A stretch of 64,000 nucleotides of DNA from Haematococcus lacustris. Lineage: Eukaryota; Chlorophyta; Chlorophyceae; Chlamydomonadales; Haematococcaceae. The stretch covers positions 3,210,747 through 3,274,746 of the forward strand of contig JASKMD010000030.1 in NCBI GenBank assembly GCA_030144725.1, written 5' to 3'. Of the stretch, positions 31,426-48,900 are shown one piece after another. The translations under genes and the position numbers were made by a program. A model generated the notes under the pieces. It saw only the letters and a list, made by a program, of their open reading frames with translations. It had not been told where the DNA came from and did no database searches. How positions within the stretch are numbered: the stretch's first letter is position 1; the number at the start of each line of letters is the position of its first letter.

Positions 31426-33448
31426 GTGCTTGGCATTAAGCCAGATGCAGACACGAATGAGGTGAACAGAGCATACAACAAGAAGAAGTACGAGCACCGG
31501 AACACCCCCAGCATGTTGAGCAAAGTGGAGGCAGCCCATGGGCAGCTGATGCTCAACGCCTTCAATGCCCGTGTCAAGGTGCACACCAGCTAGCACTGTC
31601 ACTACCATCACCCCAGCTGGCACCTACCGCACAGTTTTAGTCGTGTTGTCCATTGTTGGGGATACTGTAACAGTCTGTTGCAAAGCTCGCAATGTGAGCA
31701 GTTTGCTGAGTAGGGGCAGTCGCAGCCCCTCCAAGAAACCTGCTGCATGCAGTTTCTTCCCACATGGACCATGCATGGCTAGCAGTGCTCCATCACAGTT
31801 GGCACACCCAGTAGCAGTGTGTTGCTTGCAGGGGCAAAAGACAGTGCCCAAGGAGATCAAGTACGCAGACAAGGAGCAGCTGTTTCCCTGGCGACCAAAG
31901 TCAGTGCCACTGCTCCTGTCAGGCACAAGCAGCAGCTACTGGAGGCTTTACATTGTGGTGATGGAGGGCATTGACGAGGGAAGGGGTGGAGAGGGGCAGC
32001 GGATTCAGCCCATGCGGTTCCCCTCACTCTGACTGTGACATCCCCCTGTGCCCTGCTACTGGTCAAGATGTAACGCTTGTGGGGGCTGCTCCTTGCAGGC
32101 GTTGGGATGCCACGCCTAAAATTGTTATGATTTTTGGTGGACTGCAGCTAGCGCTCATGGCTTTCGCCTTTCAGGCGCCAAACTTGGGCAAAGCTATTGG
32201 GTGTGAGTGGCTGGCTGTGCCCCACAGCAGCAGGAGCAGCAGCACTGATGTCACGTCCGCCCTCAACAACATGCAGACAGAGAAGAGCATAGTAGTGTGC
32301 ACTCACCTCTGCTGTTGTGTGTTGCCCCCTGCTGTCTCCCTGCCGGCTGGTACTTTACCTTTCCTGCACTCCTGTTGACACGCACTCCACACTGTTTGTT
32401 GGCTATGAGCAGCAGCAGCAGCAGGGCGAGTCAGTTGACAGCTTGCAGCACACAGGTGGTGCCTCAGCCTCTTCCAGTGTGCCCACACTCCACCAGCTAC
32501 AGGCCTGCTCCGCTGCTGTGTGTGATGCACAGTCCGTGAAAGAGGACGTTTGAGCCACTCTGGCACCGCAATCAGTCTGCCCTGGTGCTGTCTTGCACCC
32601 GTTGTGTTGCTCCAGGCATGCTGTTGGGCATAGCAGGCAACGTGATGAAGCAGAATGCCATTTTCCCGCCCCCCAACCCTGACTATGAGCCTACGGAGGA
32701 AGAGGCCGGCCGAGGTAGGCAGTGAGGGGCTGGCAGGCGCAAGCAGGCCGATGATTGGCAGAGGGTGCCCAGCCACCGTAGCTGCAGCAGACAGATGTGC
32801 CAGAAGTGTGAGATAGACTGCATGGAGCACAGCAAAGCTAGTCCATGCAGGCTGGCTGGCAGGCATGAGAGGAGGCCAGGCGTGCAGCCATTGCAAAGCA
32901 CACCCTGCTTCCCCAGTTTTGGCTGGGCTCCAACGTCTCCATGCATGCCAACCATCCTGCCTGCATGCATGTTGCCCACTCTCGACATGCAGCCGGGCGT
33001 AACTTTGTGCGTGGCGCCATGTTGGGCCTGTTTGCCACCTTTGCGGGCATCACACTGTTCAGCGCGCCAGAGTATGTCCAGCAGCTGCTCAAGGTCCAGC
33101 TGCCAATCCAAGCAGGCACCATTGTGAGTGGTACCACCAGCAAGCCTGGCTCTGCTCCGGCATGGGTGCATGGGCCACTGCTGCAAGGGGCCAGGCTGGG
33201 TGAGCCAGTGCGCTGGTCTGCTCTAGCAGGCGACAAGCATGCCTTCATCACTGCACACCCTGTCCCTGCCCCTCCTGTTGCCATGTTTATGAGGAGCTGA
33301 GCGGGATGATCAGCATCACCTGCCCAGTTCTGCTGCCTGCCACTGGCAGCATGGCTAGCAGCCCGACCATGCTTGCATGCTGCAGATCTCCTTGAAGGTG
33401 GCCGGCAGCGCAATCTGCAACTGGATCATGACATCGTACTACTACTAA
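31426..33448 (+). CDS. CPP1: CPP1-like (DUF3353) chloroplast J-like membrane protein, 5' end unresolved
   Basis: Family members (CHAPERONE-LIKE PROTEIN OF POR1) sit in plastid membranes and stabilise protochlorophyllide oxidoreductase. Exons are 31426-31578, 31832-31899, 32099-32202, 32616-32714, 32993-33123 and 33386-33448; all phases agree. The J-like region reads VLGIKPDADTNEVNRAY..EAAHGQLMLNAF and lacks the HPD tripeptide, as in this family. Next come VPKEIKYADKEQLFPWRPK and hydrophobic helices: KIVMIFGGLQLALMAFAF, CMLLGIAGNVM, FVRGAMLGLFATFAGITLF and ISLKVAGSAICNWIM, ending SYYY. The donor at 32202 (GTGAGT) was chosen over an earlier GT because only it keeps frame. The first exon(s) with start and transit peptide lie upstream and could not be joined. 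Intron 4 carries a block duplicated from the CCDC13 gene. Confidence 0.8.
32305..32545 (+). repeat. Segment duplicated between CPP1 intron 4 and the CCDC13 locus (partner 41118-41372)
   Basis: Near-identical over GTTGACAGCTTGCAGCACAC to GCACAGTCCGTG(G/A)AAGAG, with a looser match upstream (CTGCTGTTGTGTGTTGCC). In CCDC13 the shared part ends 14 bases inside an exon and includes its 3' splice site. Here it is buried in an intron. Confidence 0.8.
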
Positions 33449-35243
33449 TGTTGTGCCTAGTCTGGCTAATGGCGGGCTGCTGAGTCCCACGGCCGCTTAA
33501 TGTGGAGTTGAAACTACCACAGTTGAATAGCTTGCAAGTTTGATGGTGTGGAAAGGGATGCTAAACAGCGCCAGCCCCATGCTCAAAACGTTCCTGACAT
33601 TCCATGCATTTTTACTGCGCCTAGTTGCAGGAGTGTGCGGGTGGACATGGCTTAGGTCCCTTCAGTACTGTCGTTAAGAAGGCGGGGTGTTGTCAAGGAG
33701 GTGTTGCAGTTGCGTGATGTACAGCTCTACCCATGCATGTGCACCAGCTTTCAACTAGGTTTGTCAGATAAGTGCATGCCAGGGCATGGTGTCCTCGGAA
33801 CCACGCTTTCGTGTGGGCCAGCGATCAGCAGCCCTCAAGCCCTCGTGTATCAGGGCACAGCCGTGCATCAACCACGACGTGCTCGTGGAGCGCAGAATTC
33901 TGATCAAAATCAGCTACTTGGAAGCTTTGCGGATGGCATGGGCTAACTCCAACTCTTGGGCTAGCCTCCAAAGGGCACATCCGAAGGGCACATCCAAAAG
34001 GGCACCTCCACAGGGCACTCCTAAAGGGCACCTCCGAACCCAAGGGGGTCTACAGCATTGACTACAGCTCCGCAAGGGCCTCCGGGGCCCCTGGGGCTCG
34101 ATCAGCATGCACATACGAAGGGGACACGGCCTTGTGTCTTGGCTGCTGCCTGCACTACACGTGTCTTGGTTCTGCTGACAACGGCTCAAGTGCCCTTCTC
34201 AGGTGCAGCCCTCCCTGGCAAGAGGCCTTGGATGCCTTCCTTGATGGCTGCGGTCACCGCCTCTGCACACGCATGGTCATGCACCCACAAGTGCATTGAC
34301 ACCACTGGTGTGAGGTGCTACTGGATCTATACGCCACACTTATGAGCACACTCCCTCCAGCTGAGCATTCCAAACTATTCCAAAGTCAAAACGTACGTGC
34401 TTCTTGCAGCATGTGCTCGGCCACGGAAGTTCCTGCAGCTGCGACTGGGTTTGGAGTCGCGGAAGCCTGATGTGTATCACTGGAGCCTGCGGACTACCGC
34501 ACTGCGTTAGACCAAGCAGCTACAAATGCTTGCGGTTCAGCTTGCATACCCGGTAGGCCTATGACGCCAGGTTCCACCGTCGGGCTAGTTGCTGGATTAG
34601 TTGAGCTCATACTGACTGCACTGTGTGAGCCTCTCCGGCACACAAGGCTTGCGCGCGACCACCTTTCAAGGATTACTCTCCGCTCCAATAACCCAAGCAA
34701 CCCCAGCAAACCCTACGGCGTTGTCGTCGTCGTCATCGTCTGCGTTTGTCTTGTGTGTCCGGCTACAACGTGTCAATGCCTGGGAAACACCACCTGGGTG
34801 TTACCGACGTCTCCCTCGGTTTCTGTCCTGAAAGATGTACAACTGATGCACAACGTATTGCGATACTGGCTACACGACCATGGTGGCCCCAAGCGGCGGC
34901 ACTGTTTCAGCCCTGGACTGACGTACATCAGACGCAACTCTGTAAACGAACAATCGCAGAAACAACAAGGCAATGCAAGCCACCTCGATTCCTTTTCCAC
35001 GGAGACCTCAACTGCCGCCCTGGGCATGTACCCCTGGGCATGTCGGGCGGTCACACCGACATTCAATACCGATGGCATGCATTGACAGCATGCCTGCCTA
35101 GCATCCCTGGAATATGTCTGGAGCATGTCTGGAGTTGCTGCCCTTCCTGGTCCATGTTGGCAGTCGATCGGCTGCGGACATCATGGCACACCTGGCTTGG
35201 CGCATCCACTCGCTCATACTTCCAGCCGGCCACCGTCCGGTGT
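33449..35243. other. Long intergenic region, no confident gene
   Basis: Holds CCCTTTGGA/GGGCACCTCC-type repeats (33960-34040) and a dispersed motif GCAGGAGTGTG(C/T)GGGTGGA at 33620, shared with 18705. Several short coding-looking plus-strand segments (for example INHDVLVERRILIKISYLEA near 33870 and LRLGLESRKPDVYHWSLR near 34450) could not be linked into a gene. The long plus-strand frame across 34746-35624 overlaps the M20 gene antisense and has no family likeness. Confidence 0.4.
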
Positions 35244-40197
<4,954 letters not shown>

Positions 40198-40452
40198 TCT
40201 TGCAGAACAGCAAGCACGCAAGCAGGCGGGGTTAGGGTTAACGTTAACGGTAAATGGGAGCTCGTGTCAGCTGCAGGTACAGCCCGGCCGCGATGGATAG
40301 GCTATTGAGCCGGCGCTTCATCGGGAGCCCAGATGCCTTCAAACTGCCTCGTGACCAGTGTGATCAATGACCTACGAAAGACAATGGCATGTGGAATGTA
40401 GATGTGCTGAGCCTGCGTGCCTGCTCTACACGCTGAAACCTCCCAGTGTACT
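40198..40452. promoter_or_regulatory. Shared divergent promoter region (M20 gene and CCDC13-like gene)
   Basis: Only 255 bp separate the two start codons, which face away from each other, so both promoters must lie here or within first exons. It contains GTTAGGGTTAACGTTAACGG (40231-40250), rich in the palindrome GTTAAC. No clear TATA box. Confidence 0.5.
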
Positions 40453-43400
40453 ATGGCTGACATCGCAATCCAGGTGCTGTCGCGGTCCTCGTTCCCCGTA
40501 TCATTCGCCACTCCCTTCCAATTCACGATGCTCATTCGTGGCGTGGAATGTGATGCAGCTCCGCATACTGCAAGATCAGCACGCTGAGCTCCAGGCTGCA
40601 TGCAAGGCCAAAGATGCAGAGTTACAGGAGCTGCGCGAGCTGGCAGGCGCCTCCATGACATTGCAGTCACAGGATGTGCAGGCTGCTAAAATCATTGAGC
40701 TGTCAAAGAAGGTGCACAGCTGTCACAGCTGCTTTATCTACGCCCACACTGGGCTGTGTACTCCCATATGCATGAGTCTCGTACTATGAATTGTCTGCAG
40801 AACCGCCAGCTGACCCTGGCCCTGGAGAGGGAGCGCCAGGTGGCAACCAAGCTGCGGTCTGAGCCCCAAGGGCAGCAAGGAGGTGCTGTGGCCAGCTCCG
40901 GTAGCCTGGACCCCAGTGTGAGGCCATGAGCAGGAAGCCACCCTCATTACAGCCCTGCTTAGCCACGCTTTCTTTGTTCCAGCCCTACCCAGGCACGCTT
41001 CATCAGCCATTGTCTGAATTATTGTGAATAGGTTGCATGCAAGGGCTGCACCACACCTGCTCAGGTAATTTGATTGACAACAACCATGCCCTATGTGCAA
41101 GCGCCGGTGCCGGAACTTCAACTCTCCTGCACTCCTGCTGACACGCACTCCACCTCTGCTGTTGTGTGTTGCCCTCTGCTGTCTCCCTGCCTGCTCCTAC
41201 TGCTTGTTGGCAGTGAGCAGCAGCAGCAGGCGAGCCAGTTGACAGCAGCAGGGCAAGTCAGTTGACAGCTTGCAGCACACAGGTGGTGCCCCAGCCTCTT
41301 CCAGTGTGCCCACACTCCACCAGCTACAGGCCTGCTCCGCTGCTGTGTGTGGTGCACAGTCCGTGGAAGAGATTGCTCGCAGCGTGGTGGAGCAGGCAGC
41401 AGAGGCAGCAGAGGCAGCCAACAAGGAGGCAGCCATGTGGAAGGAGCGCCACCAGGCTCAGACCAACAAGATGGCACAGCTGGAGCAAAAGGTACCCTGG
41501 CAGGGTGGGGTTTAGAAGGAGGTGGCACTCCAGGAACCTAGAACTCCAGGAACTCCAGGAAACTAGATGAACCTGACCTGACCTGACCTGACCTGACCTG
41601 ACCTGACCTGACCTGACCTGACCTGACCTGACCTGACCTGACCTGACCTGACCTGACCTGACCTGACCTGACCTGACCTGACCTGACCTGACCTGACCTG
41701 ACCTGACCTGACCTGACCTGACCTGACCTGACCTGACCTGACCTGACCTGACCTGACCTGACCTGACCTGACCTGACCTGACCTGACCTGACCTGACCTG
41801 ACCTGACCTGACCTGACCTGACCTGACCTGACCTGACCTGACCTGACCTGACCTGACCTGACCTGACCTGACCTGACCTGACCTGACCTGACCTGACCTG
41901 ACCTGACCTGACCTGACCTGACCTGACCTGACCTGACCTGACCTGACCTGACCTGACCTGACCTGACCTGACCTGACCTGACCTGACCTGACCTGACCTG
42001 ACCTGACCTGACCTGACCTGACCTGACCTGACCTGACCTGACCTGACCTGACCTGACCTGACCTGACCTGACCTGACCTGACCTGACCTGACCTGACCTG
42101 ACCTGACCTGACCTGACCTGACCTGACCTGACCTGACCTGACCTGACCTGACCTGACCTGACCTGACCTGACCTGACCTGACCTGACCTGACCTGACCTG
42201 ACCTGACCTGACCTGACCTGACCTGACCTGACCTGACCTGACCTGACCTGACCTGACCTGACCTGACCTGACCTGACCTGACCTGACCTGACCTGACCTG
42301 ACCTGACCTGACCTGACCTGACCTGACCTGACCTGACCTGACCTGACCTGACCTGACCTGACCTGACCTGACCTGACCTGACCTGACCTGACCTGACCTG
42401 ACCTGACCTGACGCGCCACCAGCCAGGTGTTTGCCTTGGAGATTGAGAGCAAGAAGCTGACCCGGGCATTGGTGCGAGAGGTGGGGGAGGATGTGCCGCT
42501 GGCCAAGGTGTTGGAGGGTGGCACTTCATCTGACTGGAAGGGGCGCCGGGAGGTCATTCAGATGCTGCGGGACCAAGTCAAGGCGCTGAAGGCAGCACAG
42601 GTGCGGCTGAAAGCTGGGTCAAGCTTAGCTTCTACTACTCCTCGCTGCCACTCTGCATCAGTCTAAAGCTAGCTCCTGCTACTTGTTGCTGCCATTCCGC
42701 AGCAGACATATTGAGATGACAACTCGGATATGCTTGCAATGTAGAATAAGGTGCTAAAGAACATGTACCCATCTGGCATTGGGTGTGCTCCTGATTAAAG
42801 CTGAGCCGTGGAGCCCTTTGAGCCGATGGGTTGATGCCAGGCTACGTGCGGCAGTGAGGATGGGCTGCACTTCTTGCATTAGACCAAGGGCGCCTGCGTT
42901 TGCTGCCATGAGCTATCGTTTGGGGCTTGGCGTTGGGGCGGGCATCAGGCAGGCTTGTGCACTAGTAGGTTTGGGGCCCACAGCTGGCGCACCCATGTGT
43001 GTGTGTGCGTAATTGTGCAGGGGCTGGTGCCAGAGGGGCGCCAGGAGGCCGCTACGAAGAAGGTGTTGTCAAAGATCAGCGGCACCAAGACTGCGGAGAT
43101 GGAGCGTATGGCCGGCGAGCTGGCAGCGGCTCGGGCAGAGCTTGACAGCCTGAAGGCAAAGTATGACGCTGCAGTGTCCAGGTGGGGGGCAGAATGGGTG
43201 CAGGGGGAGGAAGGCTGTGTGGCCAGCTGGACGGGCACTGGGAAGAAGGGGCATCATGGCAGCAGTGGAGGGTGTGCAGGGCGCTGCCTGGCCCATTGCA
43301 TGAGCCCACTGCCTGGCCCGCTACGTGGGCCCACTGCCTGGCCTGCTGCCCATTGCACGAGCCTGGAAAAGCAGCAGGCATTGTGTGAAGAAAGGAGGCC

Positions 43401-44574
43401 TGTTGATTGCATGCTGTACAACCGAGCTAGGGTATGCTGTGTGGCTGTGATGGGCATGACTTGCCACCTTTCTGAGGGTGAAATGTGGCTGCTGGCTCGT
43501 CAGCGCGCAGGCGCAAGGTGCTGGAGAATGAGATAGCCAGCATGAAAGAAAAGGTGGCTGTGGTTTTGGACAAGAGTCGGAACGATGACAAGCTTGTCGC
43601 CGCGCTGCGCACGGAGCTGGCAAACATCAGGCGTGGCGCCGCAAGCGCAGCCAACAAAGTAACCTCCAGGTGCGCGACAGTCAGCGAACGTTGTGTGTCG
43701 CGCCTGCCGCACCGGGCTGGCGTGTGACCGAGTATAACCAGCACCACGCAGGCAGCCAAGCGGGACGGGTACGGACGGAGCGAGTACCGAGGACGAATTG
43801 TGGCAAGAGCTTGGAGCGCTGCGACGGTGCGGTGTATCACAAACATGGTTTCTGCACAGCATGAGTATGTGTTCAATTATTCATTGTGCTCTCAAGCCCT
43901 ACATCACCCAAGTGCAGGTGCACTCGTCAGCGGTGTAGAGCGTATGGGACGATACTCATTGTTACACTAAGGAGGGGGTGCTGCCTCAACCTCACTGCTC
44001 ACAACACACAGGCTGATGCTGGCGCCATGACACCCAGCAGCCACAAAACTAGCAGTCATGCAAGTATGCATTGCCTGCTCAGTCCTGACCTGCCACCCCT
44101 GTCAAGATGATGGCGAACGTCAAACACCCCGCACACATTGATGCATCATGTCGGTGTGTGAACCCTTGCATCATCCACCTTGCCGCACGCGTGCCTGCCT
44201 GAGGTTGCATTTGTCTGATAATTGCAGCTCTGCTTGGCCATGCAAACCTTGTGGTGACTCGGGGTGTTGTTGTATGTGGTACTGTACCTTGCTGCCAGCG
44301 CCTCATTCATGTGTCCGGTTGCTTGTCATCACGCAGCAAAACTGCGGACCAGGCAGCGCAGATTGACAGGCAAGCGGTTATCATATTGGCGATGCAGCAG
44401 GCGGCATGCCAGGCTTCCAGTGACGGAGCACCAGTGGCGGACGAACAAGCGGCACGCGAGGAGGGCTTGCGGCAACAGCTTCAATCTGCTGACGTAGAGA
44501 AAACCCGCTTGCGAGAGTTGGTGGAGTTGTTGCGAGAACGAATCGAGCAGCTGGAGGGCGATGATTACGAGTGA
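40453..44574 (+). CDS. CCDC13: CCDC13-like coiled-coil protein
   Basis: CCDC13 proteins are centriolar-satellite/ciliary coiled-coil proteins; conservation in a flagellate alga fits that. Exons: 40453-40473 (MADIAIQ), 40559-40711, 40801-40917, 41360-41491, 42427-42600, 43021-43181, 43511-43658; phases agree to here. The last exon (44337-44574, ending RELVELLRERIEQLEGDDYE) fits as C-terminal coiled coil, but its link, possibly through exons near 43740 or 44012, is unresolved. Diagnostic stretch: LTRALVREVGEDVPLAKVL and SDWKGRREVIQMLRDQVKAL, then RKVLENEIASMKEKV and LDKSRNDDKLVAALRTEL, as recalled in animal CCDC13. Almost the whole protein is heptad-like. The start was chosen because a 7-codon first exon with a CAG|GTGCTG donor joins in phase; the frame is also open upstream. 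An 840-bp ACCTG array fills one intron. Confidence 0.75.
41118..41372 (+). repeat. Segment shared with CPP1 intron 4 (partner 32305-32545)
   Basis: Covers the end of a CCDC13 intron, its CACAG acceptor and the first 13-14 bases of the exon at 41360. It also has an internal partial repeat of CAGTTGACAGC. Confidence 0.8.
41571..42410. repeat. (ACCTG)168 pentanucleotide array
   Basis: 840 bp of perfect ACCTG on the plus strand, inside the CCDC13 intron 41492-42426. ACCTG|ACCTG contains AC and CAGGT (minus) at every unit, so the minus strand is a dense array of donor-like CAGGT. The RSGQV pseudo-proteins are artefacts. Confidence 0.98.
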
Positions 44575-45977
44575 AGGCAGCAACAGAGCATCCCCCTACA
44601 GAGCATACCCTACACAGACCAACAGAGCATACCCTACACAGACCTGAAACCTGACTACAAAGTCCGAACTATTAGAGGGGAGGGGAGCCAAGGAGCAGTG
44701 ATAGCCATTATCGTCATCTTCATTAGATGCAGTCACACAGCCCAGATCAGTAGCTTCTACTCTTTTTGTCACACCTTCACTCACGGCCGTTCACTCCTAC
44801 GCCAGCTCCCGCAAACCAAGCCCTGCCACCACGACCACAACGGGCTGGATCCAGCACACGTACGCCCACTCACTCCACCGCAGCCAAGCAAGTGGCTAAA
44901 CATGGCGCGGTGTGACAACGCTAGAGTCTAGCGGCCTGCGCTGCTAGTTGATAGCAACGGCTACGCGGTAGCAGGTAGGGCCGGCAGGCTGCCGCCTACA
45001 TGAAGCGCTGCCCGACGTCAGGGGTCTCTGAGATTGAGATGATGGCTTCCCGCCACATTCATCCTGAGTTCTGTCCGGTTGTTTGACAGTCAGTAACATA
45101 ACACGTCTCGATCTGATTCGCAGTAGCCGATTGAGCATCACCTTTCTTCCTCTGCTCTGGCTTGCCACCAACGCCACTGATACCCTTCCGAGCACTAGTT
45201 GCTGAGCCCAAGTCCAGTAGTGCTGATTTCCACTGCTTGTTGCATGAGCGCACACTTCAAGTGCTCACATGGCTGACGCGCCTGCAATCCCTGCTCGCCC
45301 ATGAAAGATGTAATGCAGAAGCACCTCCTCCTCTCAGCTGACCCACGCACTGCAAACGGCGTTGCTAGCGATGGGGATTGAGGCAGGGTGGTGGACACGG
45401 CATGGTGGCCGACAGCATGTGGAAGTGCAAGTGTATGCCATAGAGGGCCTCAACTCTGTGCTCTGGTTGACCTCCATGGATGACCACTGCTTATCATCCG
45501 CTTGAGAAAGGCTTGTGCTGTGGCTGGCTGGCGCCTCTGAGCCAAGAAAGGGGAAGGTCACAAAGTGACATTTGACAAACAGGTCCTAAGAAACAGCCTT
45601 TGACACCATGCGCTCCACAGCTGGTGTGTGTGCAGCCCGCGTGCCATGAAACACAATGCACCTTGTATGCAAGACTGGTACAATGCTGTGATTCTGCCCA
45701 GCACCATGCCTAAGGACGCCAGCATGCCACAGCACTAGGGTGTGGTGGTAGCAGTGCTTGCCCCTGACCGTCTACAACATGAGACCTGCCTACACTCACA
45801 CACAGCCAGGCACTTCTTGCTGCCCATGGCTGCAGAGCCAACACCTGCCATCTGCTCTAGCTAGGCCTCTGATGCCGTGCTTGGTGAATGACAATGCTGA
45901 TGTGGTCCGCATGGATGTTATGAGTGACATGCTGGGCATAGACTCCGCCAACCCCATCACCAGCCCGCCCTGCTGCA
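44575..45977. other. Intergenic region between convergent genes
   Basis: The CCDC13-like gene ends at 44574 and the minus-strand gene ends at 45978. A short direct repeat of ACAGAGCATACCCTACACAGACC lies just after 44590. No open frame has family likeness or splice context. Nothing else seen. Confidence 0.4.
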
Positions 45978-48900
45978 CTAGCGATGCATCTTGGAGCTGG
46001 CGGCCTTGTGCGCCGTGCGTCGTGAGGGAGGTCGGGAGGCAAGGTGCTCGCCTGGCCGGGGCAGCTTGGCCACGCACTCTAAATAAGATTTGTCCGGCAC
46101 TGGCGCCAGGGCGGCTTGTAGCGCCTCAGGGCTCATGGTGGAGGCTAGCCCCAGCTGCTGCATGCGGCTTGCTAGCCGCTGGCAGTGCTGGTCGTACTCG
46201 ATGACTGAGTCACACCGCACCTCCCGTGCCGTGCTAGTGAGGGTGGGACCCGGAGCCAGGCCAGGCACCGTTCTCAACGCGGCTCCAGCATGCTCAAGCG
46301 AGTGGAAGCCCGCAGCCAGCGCCTGAACCGCATCACACGTCACACCCGCGTATGCCGACACGTAGCCCGCGGACTGGCCAGGGTCAGTGTCGGCAGCGGG
46401 GCCAGCCAGGTGTCGCAGGCTGGGGGCCGCGTAGCGGCTGGCTTCCTGCCTGCGAACAATCTCCTCCTCCAGCCGGCCCCGCTGCACCGCCCAGGCCTGG
46501 ACCTGGGAGTGTACTTGGGCGGAGCAGGAGGCCGCCACACGCTCAATGCCTGACCACTTCTGACGCAGCGCCTCCACCTCCGCTGCCTCAGACTGCATAT
46601 CATATGGTACCATGCACACAGGAATGGTTGCCTGCCATACTACGGTGATCTGCAGCCTGGGATTGCTGATGCTGATGTTGATGATGATCATCTGCAGCCT
46701 GCTTTGCTGCTGCTGCTGCTCCTGATGATGGCGATGGCAACCATGATGGCAACAGTATGGCGGGCACCACTGTACTTTCCTGTTCACCAGCACTTGGTGT
46801 CACACTTCCTCACCTGATGATCTGCTTGTCCCTGACATGACATGCCAAAAGCATACAAGACAGGTTCAGGAGGGAAAGGCAGGAGGGGTGAGGGTAGCAC
46901 TGAACCTGGGGCTGAGGGTCCTTGTAGCTGGCGGAGGGTTTTGCTGCCCCCCTTGCTGGCCCCCTGCCGGCCTGGCTGTCAGTGCGGAAGGGGCCTTGGT
47001 ACCAGCTGGGGGCTTGGCCCTGGGCAGCAGGACACCAGGGGAGCCATGGGGCACCCCTCCACTGCTGCCACCCAGCCAGGAAGGCAGCCAGGCAGGCAGC
47101 CAGGCAGCCAGGCATGCCAGAGCCAGCAGGAGCAGCAACCCTGCCACCCAGCCAGGCAGGCCAGAGCCAGCAGGTGCAGCAATGAGCAGGCAACTGCGTG
47201 ACTAGGGCTACAAGAGGTGGTGATGAGGAGGGGAGAATGATGATGCTGATGATGACGGTAGGCGTGATGATGATGGTGATGATGATCATGGTGATGAGTT
47301 GCTGTGGGTCAGGGCATGGGTCCAGCCTGGCGTCGTCCCTGGACCCACCAGCCCACCTGGGTGGTTGGCTTGGCTCCCGCCGTGTCATCAACCTTGTCTG
47401 GGTCAAACCCCACGCGGGCTGTCGCCCGTGGCGCCAGCACTGAGCCCAAGGCCATCAGCGGCCCAGGCCCCTCCTCTTCGCCTGCTCCCCCTGCCGCCTC
47501 CCCTTCCTTGACCACCAGCCTCTCAGTGGCCTTGCCTGACAGGCCGCGGCTGGTGCTAGAGCCCAAGGCCGGCTGGTGCACCACTGCCAGTCCCAGGGGG
47601 GGCCTCGCTGCCCGCCCTCCCGCCAGGTTCCCCTTGCTCGCCTTGGCAGCTGTGGAGGCAGGTGGACCAGGGGCCTGGCTCCCTTGCGTGCCACCCGCTG
47701 CTTTGCTGGTCGCAGCGGCTGGACTGGGGCGTGTGGGTGAGGGCTCGTGTGTGAAGGCGTTGAAGAACTCGTGCTGTGCTCCAAACTTGCGCTCACTGCC
47801 AGGCCCCTGAACACAAGGAGGGGAGGCGGTGGGCCTACAAGAGGTAATGGAATGCGCGCCATCCAGCAGCGCCTGCATTCAACAGCATGTGGCTGGATGG
47901 TGCTGATGTACGTGAATGCTACCACCTCAAGAGGGTTTCCAGCAGTGGGTTTTTTTTCAAAACAGCCAAGCTGATGCTGGTCACGAAGGGTCCAGGACTA
48001 TCACATGGCTGGTTACGCAGTTGGTCCCGACTGGTAACGAAAAACAAGTATCGCAGCATTTTCTTATGCCAAAAGTTGCTTTTATATACATCTTATACAC
48101 AAAAAGACATTTTCGGTTACGAAGCAGCCGAGGCCAGCCAACGCAAGGGTCCGTTTGGTAACGAAATCCAGGCCTAGAAAACAAGCTTTTGGTTCCGATC
48201 GTTACGTATTACGCAAAAATAAAAACACTGGTTTCCAGGCCTGCTCAAGCTGACCTTGTGAGCTTTGAGGGCCCAAGCAGGGTCAAGCTACGAGCAGGAG
48301 AATCTTCAGCCACCAGCCAGAATGCACCAACCAGGGAAGAGATTTTGCTGCTGATGTTGAGCCAGCGTTGCAGCCATGCACAGTGCGCTGGCAGGGCTGC
48401 CAACCGGCTGACTGTGCCCTGGTAGCATGGTGTCATGGCATGTCCCTGTTGCCTCGAGGAGGAGGCCAGGGAGGCCAAGCCGGTCAGCTTGAACCCCTCT
48501 TCCTGCATATCCCTGCACACCCCTGGGGGGCGCTGCACCGGCCCACCTGCAAGGAAGCTGGCCTGCCAGGGGGTGGCGGTGCCAAGGTGTGGGGGGCTGT
48601 GCCTGGCAAGGAAGGGATGGACAGGCTGGCGGCCAGGGCCGCGGAGAGCCCCGGGTCGGTGGTCTGTGCGCGGGGCCTGCAGGGCACAGCTAGGCTTGGG
48701 GGTGGCTAGGCATAGGGGGTGGCTGGGCATAGGGGGTGGCTGGGCATAGGGGGTGGCTGGGCATAGGGGGTGGCTGGGCATAGGGGTGGCTGGGCATAGC
48801 CAGTCTAGCACGAGCGGCAGCACTACCTACGTCAGCATGGCCTTGGCAGCACACATGGCGCTGGCGCTGGCAAGAATGAGGTAACCACGTTGCTAACCAG

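Noticed and set aside
41324..42557. RSGQV repeat proteins of 340-400 aa on the minus strand
   Set aside because: Translation of the ACCTG array inside a CCDC13 intron.
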